A DNA stretch of 64,000 bases, taken from NCBI GenBank assembly GCA_965198045.1, contig CBDAOL010000008.1, positions 186,001-250,000 on the forward strand. The letters run 5' to 3'. The translations under genes were made by a program, and so were the position numbers. This DNA is from CBDDEC01 sp965198045. GTDB lineage: Bacteria > Chloroflexota > Dehalococcoidia > UBA2979. This document shows, one piece after another, positions 33,675 through 43,466 of the stretch; within the stretch, counting starts at the first letter, position 1, and each line of letters begins with the position of its first letter. A model generated the notes under the pieces. That model saw only the letters and a program-made list of their open reading frames with translations. It had not been told where the DNA came from and ran no database searches.

Positions 33675-34958
33675 ATGAACACCAGCAAGCAGGTCAACGC
33701 CATGATCGGGCTGCTGTTCCTGTCGTTCGTCGTTTACGGCGCGTACATCGCGTGGGAGCCGACGCGCTCCTCGGACGCCGAGGACAACCAGGCCGAGCTC
33801 TTCGCTGACCGCGGTGCGGAAATCTTCGTGAACAACTGCCGCGGCTGTCATGGCATGGAGGGCGAGGGCCACATCGCTCCGCAGCTGCAGACCAGTGCCT
33901 TCCTGATCCTCGGCGAAGGCAATGAGTTTAGCCTCGACGCCACGCCTGACGGCGAGGCGGATGGCATCCGCGGCTTCCTCCACAACACCATCAGCTGCGG
34001 TCGCACCGGCTCGTTCATGCCCGTCTGGTCGCAGGCACAGGGCGGCCCGCTGTCCCGCATTCAGGTCGACTACCTCGTCGAGCTGATCACTGCCGGTCGC
34101 TGGGACATTGTCGAGGAGTTTGCGCTCGAGCACGACCTCGAGGTGAACGAGCTCGCGCCGCAAGCCGGCATTTTCTCCAACCTCATCGCTGGCGCTATCA
34201 CCGTGGACGTGGCGGTCGCGGAGCTCGAAGGCTTCGGCGCGTCGGATCTCGCGGCCGAGAGAGGCATCCTCGACCGTCTCGCGTCGAAAGAGTTGACGAT
34301 CACCACGGCGGTCGAAGCACTCGACGCACTCGGTCTGGAGGAGGCAGCGCTCGCGTTCGGCCGAGGAACCTTCGGGCGCCTCGAGAGCGGCGAGACCAGC
34401 GCCGAGGAGGCGACCGCGGAGTACGTCGCCGCGGGGATCGCCGACGGCGGCATCTACCTCGCGCACGAGGCGCACTTGCTGTCGGACGAGCAGGTGGACG
34501 AGATCTTCGCGGCGCAGGCACTGGTTGGCTCGGCCGAGGTGCCGACCCTTGCAATCACGACCTCGAACTGTGGCCAGTACAACTCCGCCACACTGGCCGA
34601 GTTCCGTGAGCGCGACCCGCTGGTGGCCACACCGCCGCCGAGCGACGGCACGGCGGAGCCCACGGCCACCGGTACGCCGGATGACGGTGGCGGGGCGCAC
34701 CCCTCGGAGCTGGCAATCGTGAACGAACTGCCGGTGCGCGACTTCTTCGCCACCACGTGCGCGGTCTGCCACGGTCAGGACCGTGAGGGCGGCATTGGGC
34801 TGCCGCTGACGCGTGATCAGCTGACCGAGCCGGACGATTTCTACATCGACACGATTACGAATGGGCGTGGTGCGATCATGCCGGCCTGGGGCCAGCAGGG
34901 TCTCGACCCCGATGAGATCTCTTCGATCGTGACCTGGCTCAAGAACACCGATCCCTAG
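33675..34958 (+). CDS. Membrane-anchored diheme cytochrome c
   Basis: A 427-residue protein with an N-terminal uncleaved helix (about 10-28) and two haem c sites: CRGCH near residue 55 and CAVCH near 358. Axial Met candidates lie in SFMPVW and AIMPAWGQQG. Between them is a ~200-residue Ala/Glu-rich helical insert that has no haem motif, followed by a Pro/Thr linker. It is the likely electron exit of the bc complex. The long insert is atypical and its function unknown. Confidence 0.9.
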   Translation: MNTSKQVNAMIGLLFLSFVVYGAYIAWEPTRSSDAEDNQAELFADRGAEIFVNNCRGCHGMEGEGHIAPQLQTSAFLILGEGNEFSLDATPDGEADGIRGFLHNTISCGRTGSFMPVWSQAQGGPLSRIQVDYLVELITAGRWDIVEEFALEHDLEVNELAPQAGIFSNLIAGAITVDVAVAELEGFGASDLAAERGILDRLASKELTITTAVEALDALGLEEAALAFGRGTFGRLESGETSAEEATAEYVAAGIADGGIYLAHEAHLLSDEQVDEIFAAQALVGSAEVPTLAITTSNCGQYNSATLAEFRERDPLVATPPPSDGTAEPTATGTPDDGGGAHPSELAIVNELPVRDFFATTCAVCHGQDREGGIGLPLTRDQLTEPDDFYIDTITNGRGAIMPAWGQQGLDPDEISSIVTWLKNTDP

Positions 34959-35096
34959 GCGTCTGAGCGGCTCGGCGCTAGACGCTATGCGCGCGCCACT
35001 TCACAATCGCTGAGCCACGAACCACGGAGCATCCCAGCGAGATCGCTTCCGGCGAGCGGATCACCGGCGGAAATGCCGGTTGCATGAGGGGTAACC

Positions 35097-35216
35097 ATGG
35101 CCGTCGAAACGGGAAAGCGGTACCGATGCCCGGACTGCCAGGCCGAGTTCATCGTGACTCGCGGCGCCGATGAGGGGGAGCTGCGCTGCGGCACCACCCC
35201 CCTCGAGCAGCTGTAG
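35097..35216 (+). CDS. 39-residue zinc-ribbon microprotein
   Basis: Encodes MAVETGKRYRCPDCQAEFIV and 19 further residues, with CPDC and a later CG, a small rubredoxin- or desulforedoxin-like knuckle. A GAGGGG site precedes the ATG. Its start resembles that of the next gene (MAVxxGKRY), so the two are paralogues. Small proteins of this form recur in Chloroflexi and Actinobacteria, but no function is established that I know of. Confidence 0.65.
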   Translation: MAVETGKRYRCPDCQAEFIVTRGADEGELRCGTTPLEQL

Positions 35217-35227
35217 GGAGCCGCACG

Positions 35228-35371
35228 ATGGCAGTGGCACTTGGTAAGCGCTACAAGGACGAGCTCACCGGCATCGAGGTGCTCTGCATCAAGCCGGGTG
35301 AGTGCGACCTCAACGTCGACGCACGTGGGATGGAAGAGCTGCAGCCGAAGGTGCTGCCCTCGGCGGACTAG
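35228..35371 (+). CDS. 47-residue paralogue of the zinc-ribbon microprotein
   Basis: Encodes MAVALGKRYKDELTGIEVLC plus 27 residues ending PKVLPSAD. It keeps the GKRY start and the EVLC strand but has lost the first CxxC pair, leaving Cys20 and Cys26. GGGAG (35217-35221) precedes the ATG, and it begins 11 nt after its paralogue. It is either a degenerate or a differently ligated copy. Confidence 0.6.
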   Translation: MAVALGKRYKDELTGIEVLCIKPGECDLNVDARGMEELQPKVLPSAD

Positions 35372-35410
35372 TCCAGCCACGAGGTACCAGAAACTGCTCG
35401 TGATCGTCGA

Positions 35411-35440
35411 TTGACGGGTGCGCGCGTCGTTGCCTACGAT
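35411..35440 (+). promoter_or_regulatory. Promoter of rpsU
   Basis: TTGACG (35411-35416) and TACGAT (35435-35440) at 18-nt spacing lie 64 nt before the GTG start of rpsU. TACGAT recurs as a -10-like box in this window, near lgt and folP. Confidence 0.6.
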
Positions 35441-35503
35441 CAATCACTGCGGCTGCGCGGAACGGATGCGCCGCAGGTAGCACCAGAGAGCCTCGGAGGA
35501 CAC

Positions 35504-35713
35504 GTGTCAGAAGTCGTGGTTGGTGAGTCGGAGTCGCTGGAGGCGGCCCTGCGGCGCTTCACGAAGCGCGTCCAGGCAGATGGCATCCTGACCGACGCTC
35601 GCCGACACGAGTACTACGAGAAGCCGTCCGAGCGCCGCAAGAAGAAAGAAGCCGCGCGCCGGCGCAAGCTGCGCAAGGCGATGGCGCGGCAGCGCCAGAC
35701 TCGGCCTTTCTAG
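35504..35713 (+). CDS. rpsU: Ribosomal protein bS21
   Basis: A 69-residue small-subunit ribosomal protein, with SESLEAALRRFTKRVQ, the EYYEKPSERRKKK segment and an Arg/Lys-rich end. CGGAGGA (35494-35500) directly precedes the GTG start; longer in-frame reading from 35411 would include the promoter and is not supported. It is followed by a strong hairpin terminator. Confidence 0.93.
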   Translation: MSEVVVGESESLEAALRRFTKRVQADGILTDARRHEYYEKPSERRKKKEAARRRKLRKAMARQRQTRPF

Positions 35714-35740
35714 CGCCCATCGGAGCATTCGAGATAGACA

Positions 35741-35760
35741 CCCCGGGCCTGTGCCCGGGG
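35741..35760 (+). terminator. Rho-independent terminator after rpsU
   Basis: CCCCGGGC-CTGT-GCCCGGGG is a perfect 8-bp stem with a tetraloop, followed by TTCGTCTTC. It lies 27 nt after the rpsU stop. Confidence 0.75.
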
Positions 35761-35842
35761 TTCGTCTTCGGCGGGCGCTTCGACCTGTCGAGACGCTGAG
35801 GTATCTTGGAGCCCACGCGGGGCTGGAACGGGAACGCACACC

Positions 35843-36304
35843 ATGTCAGACGTCACGTCCGGCGTCGCCGAGGAGATTCGCGACGGCGTGAAGCAGGCGA
35901 TGCGTGACCGCGATACGGACCGTCGCGACGCGCTGCGACTCCTCGTCGCCGCCATCGACAACGCCCGGATCGAGGCCCAGCACGAGCTCGACGATGACGA
36001 GGTGATCGGTGTGCTGCAGAAGGAGGCGAAGCAGCGCCGCGACTCGATCGAGGAGTACGGCAAGGCTGGCCGCGACGACCTCGTTGCGGGCGAACAGATC
36101 GAACTCGACATCATCAACTCCTTCCTCCCCGCCGGGCTCGGCGCCGACGAACTCGCGGCCCTGGTCGAGGAGACGATCGTCGAAGTGGGCGCGGCCGGGC
36201 CGGACGACCTCGGTAAGGTCATGGGGCCGCTGATGGGCAAGATCGCCGGGCGCGCCGATGGCCGCGAAGCCAACCTGCTCGTCCGAGAGCGGCTGGCGGG
36301 CTAG
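35843..36304 (+). CDS. GatB/YqeY domain protein
   Basis: A 153-residue YqeY-family protein, entirely helical, with RDALRLLVAAIDNARIE, VLQKEAKQRRDSIEEY and the C-terminal DLGKVMGPLMGKIAGRADG. The domain is shared with the tail of GatB and is thought to bind tRNA. Position after rpsU is common across bacteria. A weak -10 (TATCTT, 35802-35807) precedes it. Confidence 0.93.
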   Translation: MSDVTSGVAEEIRDGVKQAMRDRDTDRRDALRLLVAAIDNARIEAQHELDDDEVIGVLQKEAKQRRDSIEEYGKAGRDDLVAGEQIELDIINSFLPAGLGADELAALVEETIVEVGAAGPDDLGKVMGPLMGKIAGRADGREANLLVRERLAG

Positions 36305-36325
36305 CCCACCTCGCGAGGGGCTCCG

Positions 36326-38687
36326 ATGCGCAATCGTGCCGCTTCCGCCGCCGTTGCCACCGCCGAGGGGAGCCGCGGCGCCGTCTTGATCGGCGTCTTC
36401 GTCGCCGTCGCGCTGTTTGCGATCCTGTTCCCCTGGTTCCCCGGTGGCCTTGACCTCTCGCCCGGGTCCTCTGTCAGCCGCACCATCGTGGCGCCGCGTT
36501 CCACCACCTACGAGTCCGCGGTGCTGACCGAGCAGCTGCGGCTCGCAGCCGCCGAAGCCGTACCCGACGTGCGCGTGCAGGACACCGAGGTGCGCGGAGC
36601 CCAGCTCGATGAACTCGACCGGCTCCTGCTCGAGATCGATGACACCCGCATCAACTTCGGGCTCTCTGCCTCGGCGCGCGAGTCGCAGATCCGGCGCGTG
36701 CGGGTACCCGAGCTGACGGAAGACGCGGCTGCGACATTCGCCACGGTCACCGACCTCGAGTGGGAGGCATTCGCCGAGGAGGCGCGAACCGCCCTGGGCA
36801 CGACGCTGGCCGACCCGCAGGGGGTCGACGAAGAGAACCTGGAGGACGCACAGCTGCGGGCGGTCGGCGCGCTGTCGCCGCTGCTCTCGTCCGCACAGCG
36901 GGACGCCCTCGCCGAGCTGATCACGCCGCTCGTTCGTCCCACGCTCACGATCGACGATGCCGCGACGGAGCAACTGCGCGAGAACGCGCGACGGCAGGTC
37001 GCACCGGTGTCACGCAGCTTCGCCACCGGATCGATCGTCGTTTCCGACGGCGACATCCTCAGCGATGCCGATGTCGAAGCTCTCGCAGCGCTCGACATCT
37101 GGACCGGCGGCGTCGACATCGACTCCGTGATCGCGACGATCGTCGTTTCGATTCTCGCGGGCGCGGCGATCGGCGGCTACGTCGACATCATGCGGCCGGA
37201 GTCGCTGGGCAGCGCGCGCCGGATGCTGTTGTTTGCACTGCTGTTGCTGGTCCCGGTGGCCGCCGCGAAGTTTTCGTATCCGCTGATCTTCCCCGACCTC
37301 GAACGCCACTCTCTCGCGCATGCGCTGCCGATCGTCGCGGGACCGATGGCGGCGGCCGTGCTGCTCGAGGTCTCGGTCGCGGTGCTGATCGCCATGGTCT
37401 TGACCGGCCTCGTCACGTTCATCGCTGTCTACCTGCCCTCGATCGAGGCGGCCGGCGACGCCGGACAGCTGGAGCTGGGACGGGTCGCGCTGGCCACCGC
37501 TGCCGGATCACTGGCTGGCATCTTCGTGGCGGTGCGCGCGGACCGGCTGCAGCGCTACCTCGTCGCTGGTCTCGTCGCGGCCGCGGCGTCGGGTGCGGCG
37601 GTGCTCGCGGTCTGGCTGGTCGACGCTGACCGCAGGGCGATCGACCTCGTCTGGATCGCCAGCGCGACCGTCGTCGGCGGGCTGATGGCGGCGCTGGTCA
37701 CCGTGGGCACGTTTGTCCTGCTGAGCCGGCCCTTCGGCATCATCACTCGCGTCGAGCTGATGGAACTGGCGCAGCTCAACCACCCGCTGCTGCGCCGGTT
37801 GCAGGATGAGGCGCCGGGCACGTTCCAGCATTCGATCCTCGTCGGCAACCTCGGTGAGCGCGCAGCGGATCGGATCGGCGCTGACCCGCTGCTCGTGCGC
37901 GTCGGCGCCTACTACCACGACATCGGCAAGCTCGTGTCGCCGCAGTTCTTCGCCGAGAATTTGGCCGGCGAGGAGAGCCCACACGACGGGCTCGATCCGC
38001 TGCAGAGCACGCGCGTCATCTTCCAGCACGTCACCGGCGGCGAGGAGATGGCGCGCCGCGAGGGCCTGCCGGAGGCGATCGTGCGCTTCATCCCGGAGCA
38101 CCACGGGACCCGCACCGCCTCGTTCTTCTACCGCCGCGCGGCGGCGGCCGACCCCGACATCGACCCCGCGCTGTTCCGGTACCCCGGGCCGAAGCCACGC
38201 ACGCGAGAGACGGCGCTCGTCATGCTTGCCGACGCGTCCGAGGCGACCGTTCGCGCCTCGAACGATCGCAGCGCCGAGCGTATCCGCGAGAATCATCGAC
38301 GCGACGATCCGGGAGCGTATCGACGAGGGCCAATTCGACGACTGTGACATCTCGATGCGCGACCTCGGCGTGGTGGCGCAGTCGTACGCGCAGGCGCTGG
38401 CGGCCGTGTACCACCCCCGCGTGGAGTACCCGGAGCCCACCGATCGCGAGTTGCGCGAGCGTGAGGTCGCTCCGCTACCGCAGCGCGACGCCTCTGGGCA
38501 GTTACGACCCGACGAAGCGGCCCCGCCGTCCGCCCTACCGCCCGCCGCGCCGGCGGTGACGCCGGCCTCGACGCCGGGCGCGTCGCCGCCGGGGCCCGGC
38601 GCCGACGACGAGCTCGTACCGCCGGCGCCGTCGTCGCGCCCGACGTCCGAGACGCCAGCTCGCGAGCACGACGAGGACGACGCCTGA
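36326..38687 (+). CDS. 7TM-HD phosphodiesterase (PgpH-like), frameshifted near the end
   Basis: It has an N-terminal helix, an extracellular 7TMR-HDED domain (to about 270), seven membrane helices and a cytoplasmic HD domain with FQHSILVGNLGE, AYYHDIGKL and PEHHGTRTASFFY. Such proteins hydrolyse c-di-AMP. The frame holds to about 38290 (SAERIREN), then stops at 38347 after nonsense. The true end, IIDATIRERIDEGQFDDCDI onward, is in the next frame to 38687, so one A was inserted near 38292. The tail beyond the HD domain is Pro/Ala-rich and disordered. Confidence 0.85.
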
Positions 38688-38711
38688 GCCGGAATCCCGG
38701 GCGGCGCGGCG

Positions 38712-38741
38712 TTCGAGGCTAAGTGGGCGCGTCTCTATACT
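38712..38741 (+). promoter_or_regulatory. Putative promoter of purQ
   Basis: A good -10 TATACT (38736-38741) has a weak -35 TTCGAG (38712-38717) 18 nt upstream. It is 35 nt before the purQ ATG. Confidence 0.45.
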
Positions 38742-38775
38742 CGGGGCCTCCCCCGTGGACTTGCGAGGAGCGGCC

Positions 38776-39468
38776 ATGCGCGCGGCGGTGGTGGTCTTTC
38801 CCGGCACCTGGAGCGACGGCGACTGCATCTGGGCCCTGGAGGGCCTCGGCGTCGAGACGCGGCGCGTCTGGCACCGTGAGGAGCACCTCGAGCCGGACGA
38901 GCTGGTGGTGCTGCCCGGCGGCTTCTCCTACGGCGATTACCTGCGCTGCGGAGCGATCGCGCGCTTCTCACCGATCATGGCGGCCGTGGAGCGCCACGCC
39001 GAGGCCGGCGGGCTGACCATCGGCATTTGCAACGGCTTCCAGATCCTCTGCGAGGCGGGGCTGCTCCCGGGCGTCCTGATGCGCAACGACTCGCTGCAGT
39101 TCCGCTGCGAAGACGCGTGGCTCGTCCCCTCGAACGCCACGTCGCCGTGGACACGAGACCTCGAGGCGGGGCGTGGCTACCTCATCCCCGTCTCGCACGG
39201 TGAGGGGCGCTACGTCGCCGACGACGCCACGCTCGACTTGCTCGAGGACAGCGACCGCGTCGCGTTCCGCTATGCCACGCCCCAGGGCGAACTGACCGCC
39301 GAGGCGAACCCGAACGGCTCTGCGCGCGGCATCGCCGGCATCCTCAACGAGCGTGGCAACGTGCTCGGCATGATGCCGCACCCGGAACGCGCCTCTGAGG
39401 CGCTGCTTGGCAACGACGACGGCAACGCGATCTGGCGCTCGGCGCTCGGGCTCGTCACCGCGAGCTGA
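38776..39468 (+). CDS. purQ: Phosphoribosylformylglycinamidine synthase, glutaminase subunit
   Basis: PurQ supplies ammonia to PurL in the fourth step of purine synthesis. Nucleophile Cys is in GICNGFQIL, and the catalytic His-Glu is in MMPHPERAS. VVLPGGFSYGDYLRCGAIA is the family hallmark. GCGAGGAG supports the ATG at 38776; an upstream GTG at 38755 adds 7 residues without support. The small PurQ/PurL system also needs PurS, which is not seen in the window. Confidence 0.95.
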   Translation: MRAAVVVFPGTWSDGDCIWALEGLGVETRRVWHREEHLEPDELVVLPGGFSYGDYLRCGAIARFSPIMAAVERHAEAGGLTIGICNGFQILCEAGLLPGVLMRNDSLQFRCEDAWLVPSNATSPWTRDLEAGRGYLIPVSHGEGRYVADDATLDLLEDSDRVAFRYATPQGELTAEANPNGSARGIAGILNERGNVLGMMPHPERASEALLGNDDGNAIWRSALGLVTAS

Positions 39469-39483
39469 CTCCAGCGCTCGACC

Positions 39484-41053
39484 TCAGGCGTGCCGGATGT
39501 CGGTGTGCGCGGCGATCTCCGAGTCGAGCGTCGCCAGGTCGTCCGTGTCGAGTTCGTGGATGTTGGCCACGCCTGTCGCGCGCGCGAGCATGAGCAGCTC
39601 ATCGCGCATGGCGCCCAGCGTGCGCAGCCCTCGGTCGGTCGACAGCTCGATGTCGAAGCGTGCCTCGAGGTCGGCGCGCTGCGTGGCGATGCCGACCGGG
39701 CAGTTGCCCGTGTGGCAGGCGAGATACTGCTGACATCCAATCGCGATCATCGAGGCGGTCGCGAGCGCCACGGCGCTGGCGCCCATGGCGAGCGCCTTCG
39801 CGATGTCGCCCGCGGTGCGGAAGTTGCCGGTCGCGACGATGTCGAGGTCGCTCACGCCATGCTGATCGAGATGCCGGCGGGTCCAATGCAGCGCGTACTG
39901 GATCGGAATCGTGAGATTGTCCTTGAGCATGTTGGGCGCGGCCCCCGTGCCACCGCCGCGGCCGTCGATCGTGACGAAGTCCACGCCGATGGCCATCGCC
40001 ACGTCGAGGTCCTCCTCCACCCGACCGGCGGCGAACTTGACGCCGACGGGGGCGCCATTCAGATGCTCGCGGATCTCCTCGACGCGCGCCTTCAGGTCGT
40101 CCGTCGACTCGATGTCGGTGAAGCGGGCGGGTGAGTGCGCCGATTCGCCGGGCGCGAGGCCGCGCACCTCGGCGATTTCAGGCGTCACCTTGTCGGCCGG
40201 GAGCAGTCCGCCGGAGCCGGCCTTCGCGGACTGGCCAATCTTGATTTCGACGGCGTTGGCCTGCGCGATGTGCTCGTCGTCCCATCCGAAGTAGCCGCTC
40301 GCCATCTCGAAGATGTAGCGATCGCCGGCAGCGGCGCGCTCGGCCTCGAGCATGCCGCCTTCGCCGCTGCCGATCGCGGTGCCCAGCTCGCGTGCGGTGC
40401 GCGCGAGCGCCTGCTTGGCGCTCGCGGAGAGCGCCCCGAACGACATGTGCGATACGAAGAACGGCAGATCGAGCTGGAGCGGTCGTTCCGCGCGGCGACC
40501 GATGGTCGTCGTCAGCGATGCCGGCTCGTCGGCCAGGAGCGGGCGGCGCGCGAGCTGACCGGGCAGCAGCAGAATGTCGGTCCAGCGCGGCTCGAGCGGC
40601 AGCTCGGTGCCCATCGCGCTGACCGGTGGGGCGCCGCCACGCAGGGCCTGCAGGTAGCCGTAGTGGTCGATGCCGGCATCCTTAGGCCGCGCCCACCGTT
40701 CGAGGTAGCCCTCGTTGTGGGCCGTCGGCAGCTTGGGCACCTCGTCGGCGTCGACCTGGATCTCGCCACGGTGGACGCGTACGGGGTAGACGGCGATGCG
40801 CTCGCTTGTCAAACCGGGAGATGCCGGAGTGCAGGTCGTAGTCGTAGCCGTGCAGCGGGCAAATGATGTTGTCGCCCTGCACGGAACCGTCGCCGAGCTG
40901 TCCGCCCCGATGCGGGCAGCGGTTGTCGACGACGTGCGGCAGGTCGGCCTGCGTGCAACGCACGAGGGCGAGGTCGCGCTCGTTGACACGCACGGTGACC
41001 GGCCGGTCCGGCGGCAGATCGGTCACCTCGAGTACGGTCACCCAGTTCGTCAT
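39484..41053 (-). CDS. Rieske ferredoxin fused to glutamate-synthase-type FMN protein (frameshifted)
   Basis: The N-terminal ~85 residues (MTNWVTVLEVTDLPPDRPVT onward) form a Rieske ferredoxin with CPHRGGQ and CPLHGYDYDL. The rest is a GltB2-type synthase domain: FFVSHMSFGALSASAK, GSGEGGM, KIGQSAKAGSGG, GRGGGTGAAP, and QQYLACHTGNCPVGIAT. The two parts are in adjacent frames. After HSGISR the first frame turns to noise; the other reads SERIAVYPVRVHRGEI. One extra base near 40805 explains it. It may use reduced ferredoxin-like electrons for glutamate synthesis or an unknown oxidoreductase reaction. It is divergent from purL. Confidence 0.8.
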
Positions 41054-41193
41054 ACGCGCACCCCCGTATGCCTGCGTTGCTCGCACGATACGACGCGAGC
41101 GCCCCTTCGGACGCAGCGACGATCACACGCGGGGCCAGTGCTACGCTGACGCCTCGACGTTCCAACGCTCCCCGGCGGAGGTTCCGCGCTGCT

Positions 41194-43422
41194 GTGACCG
41201 TCGACGACCACACCCTCGACATGGTGGCGATGTCGCGCGATGAGTACGCGCGGCTGCTCGACATGCTCGACCGCGAGCCGACCGAGGTCGAACTCGGCAT
41301 GGTCGGCGCGCTCTGGTCCGAGCATTGTGGTTACAAGCACTCCCGTCCGCTGTTCCACCACTTCCCGACCGAGGGTGAGCACGTGCTGACCCAGGTCGGC
41401 GAGGAGAACGCGGGGGCGATCGACCTGGGCGATGGCTGGTGCGCCGTTTTCAAGATGGAGTCGCACAACCACCCCTCGGCGCTCGAACCGTACGAGGGCG
41501 CGGCGACTGGCGTGGGCGGCATCCTGCGCGACATCTTCGCGATGGGGATGCGGCCAGTGGCGTTGCTCGACTCACTGCGGTTCGGACCTCTCGACGATCC
41601 GCACAACCGGCATCTCTTCGCGGGCGTCGTCGCCGGCATCGGTGGCTACGGCAATTGCATCGGCGTTCCCACCGTTGGCGGCGAGGTACAGATGGACCCG
41701 ACATATTCGGGCAACCCGCTGGTCAACGCGATGGCCGTCGGGGTCGGCCGGCGCGAGCACCTGCTCTCTGCCAGCGCCGCGGGTCCCGGCAACCCGCTGG
41801 TCCTCGTCGGCGCCGACACCGGCCGCGACGGCCTTCACGGCGCCACCTTCGCCTCGGTCGAACTCGACGAGCACTCGGGTGAGCGCCGCCCGGCCGTGCA
41901 GGTCGGCAACCCGTTCCTCGAGAAGCTGCTGATGGAGGCCTGTATCGAACTGGCAGAGACGCACGGCGACTGGATCGAGGGCCTGCAAGACCTCGGCGCG
42001 GCCGGGCTCACCTCGAGCGCTGTTGAGGCCGCAGACCGCGCGGGCACCGGCATCGATATCGACATCTCGCGCGTGCCACGTCGCGAGCAAGGGATGACGC
42101 CGTATGAGGTGATGCTGTCCGAGTCGCAGGAACGCATGCTCGTGATCCCGAAGCGGGAACACCTCGAGGATGTGCTCGCGTTGTTCCGGCGCTGGGAGCT
42201 GCACGCCGATGTCATCGGTGAGGTCACCGACGATGGCATGGCGACGGTGCGCGACGGCGACGAGGTCGTCGCCCGCCTGCCCGTCGTCGTGATGACCACG
42301 CCGCCGCAGTACCCGCCGGATGCGGAGCGACCAGCGAGCCTCGACCAGCTCCAGACGGAGCCGCTCGATCGCTTCCCGGATGTCCAGGACCCGGGCGCGA
42401 CGCTGCTGGATCTGCTCGGCTCGGAGAACCTCGCGAGCCGCCGCTGGATCTTCCGGCAGTACGACCACCAGGTGCTGAGTAACACCGTCGTCCGCCCGGG
42501 CGGCGACGCCGCCGTCTTGCGGCTGAAGGGCAGCGCTCGTGGGTTCGCCGTGGCGACCGACGGCAATGGGCGTCTGGTCGCCCTCGAACCGCGGATCGGC
42601 GGCCAGATCGCGGTCGCCGAGGCCGCGCGCAATGTCGTTGCGACCGGCGCACGGCCGGTGGCGCTGACCGACTGTCTCAACTTCGGCAACCCGGAGAAAC
42701 CGGAGGTCGCCTACCAACTCGAACAGTCGATCATCGGTCTCTCCGAGGCCGGCCGTGCGCTCGGAACGCCTGTCATCTCCGGCAACGCCTCGCTCTACAA
42801 CGAAACGCCCCACGGCCAGATCCACCCCACGCCCACGATCGGCATGCTCGGCGTGCTCGACGACGTGACCCGCCACCTCACGGTCGAGCCGCCCGCAGGC
42901 AGCATCGCGGTGCTGCTCGGCGCCGAGGTCACGCAGGGACCGGATGCTCTCGCCGGTAGCGAGTACCTCGCCGTGGTGCACGGCACGTTCGCCGGCCGCC
43001 CCGCGATCGATCTCGACCTCGAGGTGCGCCTTCAGAACCTTGTGCTCGACGCGCACGAGGAGGGTCTGCTCGCCGCCGCACACGACGTCGCGGACGGCGG
43101 CCTCGCCGTCGCGCTGTCGGAAATGTGCATCGCTGGCGCGGTCGGCGTAGACGCCGGCGCGATCGACGTGGGCGACCGTCTCGACGCGGCGCTGTTCGGC
43201 GAAACGCAGTCGCGCTTCATCGTCGCGGTCGCCGACGAAGCCTCGGCGGAACGCCTGCTCGCCGCCGCCGCCGCCGCGGCCGCGGATGTGCCCGCGACCA
43301 CCCTCGGACGGTTCGAGGGTGTCCGCATCGGCCTCGGCCCGATCGACGTGGCAGTGGCGGACGCCGCCGCGCGCCACGACGCCGGGCTCGGCGAGGCGCT
43401 GGCGGGGGAGGTCGGGGTCTAG
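41194..43422 (+). CDS. purL: Phosphoribosylformylglycinamidine synthase, large subunit
   Basis: PurL of the small, PurQS-dependent type, 742 residues from GTG 41194. Signatures: LWSEHCGYKHSRPL, KMESHNHPSALEPYEGAATG, GGYGNCIGVPTVGGE, and in the second half DCLNFGNPEKPEV, VISGNASLYNE and HDVADGGLAVALSEM. GGAGG stands 12 nt before the GTG, slightly far. ATG 41068 would add a Thr/Arg-rich leader, and ATG 41221 is also possible. It converts FGAR to FGAM with ammonia from PurQ. Confidence 0.94.
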   Translation: MTVDDHTLDMVAMSRDEYARLLDMLDREPTEVELGMVGALWSEHCGYKHSRPLFHHFPTEGEHVLTQVGEENAGAIDLGDGWCAVFKMESHNHPSALEPYEGAATGVGGILRDIFAMGMRPVALLDSLRFGPLDDPHNRHLFAGVVAGIGGYGNCIGVPTVGGEVQMDPTYSGNPLVNAMAVGVGRREHLLSASAAGPGNPLVLVGADTGRDGLHGATFASVELDEHSGERRPAVQVGNPFLEKLLMEACIELAETHGDWIEGLQDLGAAGLTSSAVEAADRAGTGIDIDISRVPRREQGMTPYEVMLSESQERMLVIPKREHLEDVLALFRRWELHADVIGEVTDDGMATVRDGDEVVARLPVVVMTTPPQYPPDAERPASLDQLQTEPLDRFPDVQDPGATLLDLLGSENLASRRWIFRQYDHQVLSNTVVRPGGDAAVLRLKGSARGFAVATDGNGRLVALEPRIGGQIAVAEAARNVVATGARPVALTDCLNFGNPEKPEVAYQLEQSIIGLSEAGRALGTPVISGNASLYNETPHGQIHPTPTIGMLGVLDDVTRHLTVEPPAGSIAVLLGAEVTQGPDALAGSEYLAVVHGTFAGRPAIDLDLEVRLQNLVLDAHEEGLLAAAHDVADGGLAVALSEMCIAGAVGVDAGAIDVGDRLDAALFGETQSRFIVAVADEASAERLLAAAAAAAADVPATTLGRFEGVRIGLGPIDVAVADAAARHDAGLGEALAGEVGV

Positions 43423-43436
43423 AGCCACCCGCCTCG

Positions 43437-43466
43437 TTGACATGTTGCGAACACTTGTTCTATCCT
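43437..43466 (+). promoter_or_regulatory. Promoter of the rplI-dnaB operon
   Basis: Consensus TTGACA (43437-43442) and TATCCT (43461-43466) are spaced 18 nt. One of the best promoters in the window. Confidence 0.7.

Noticed and set aside
41572..43443. A 623-residue open frame on the minus strand across purL
   Set aside because: Arg/His/Asp/Val-rich antisense reading of a well-conserved gene, produced by high third-position GC.
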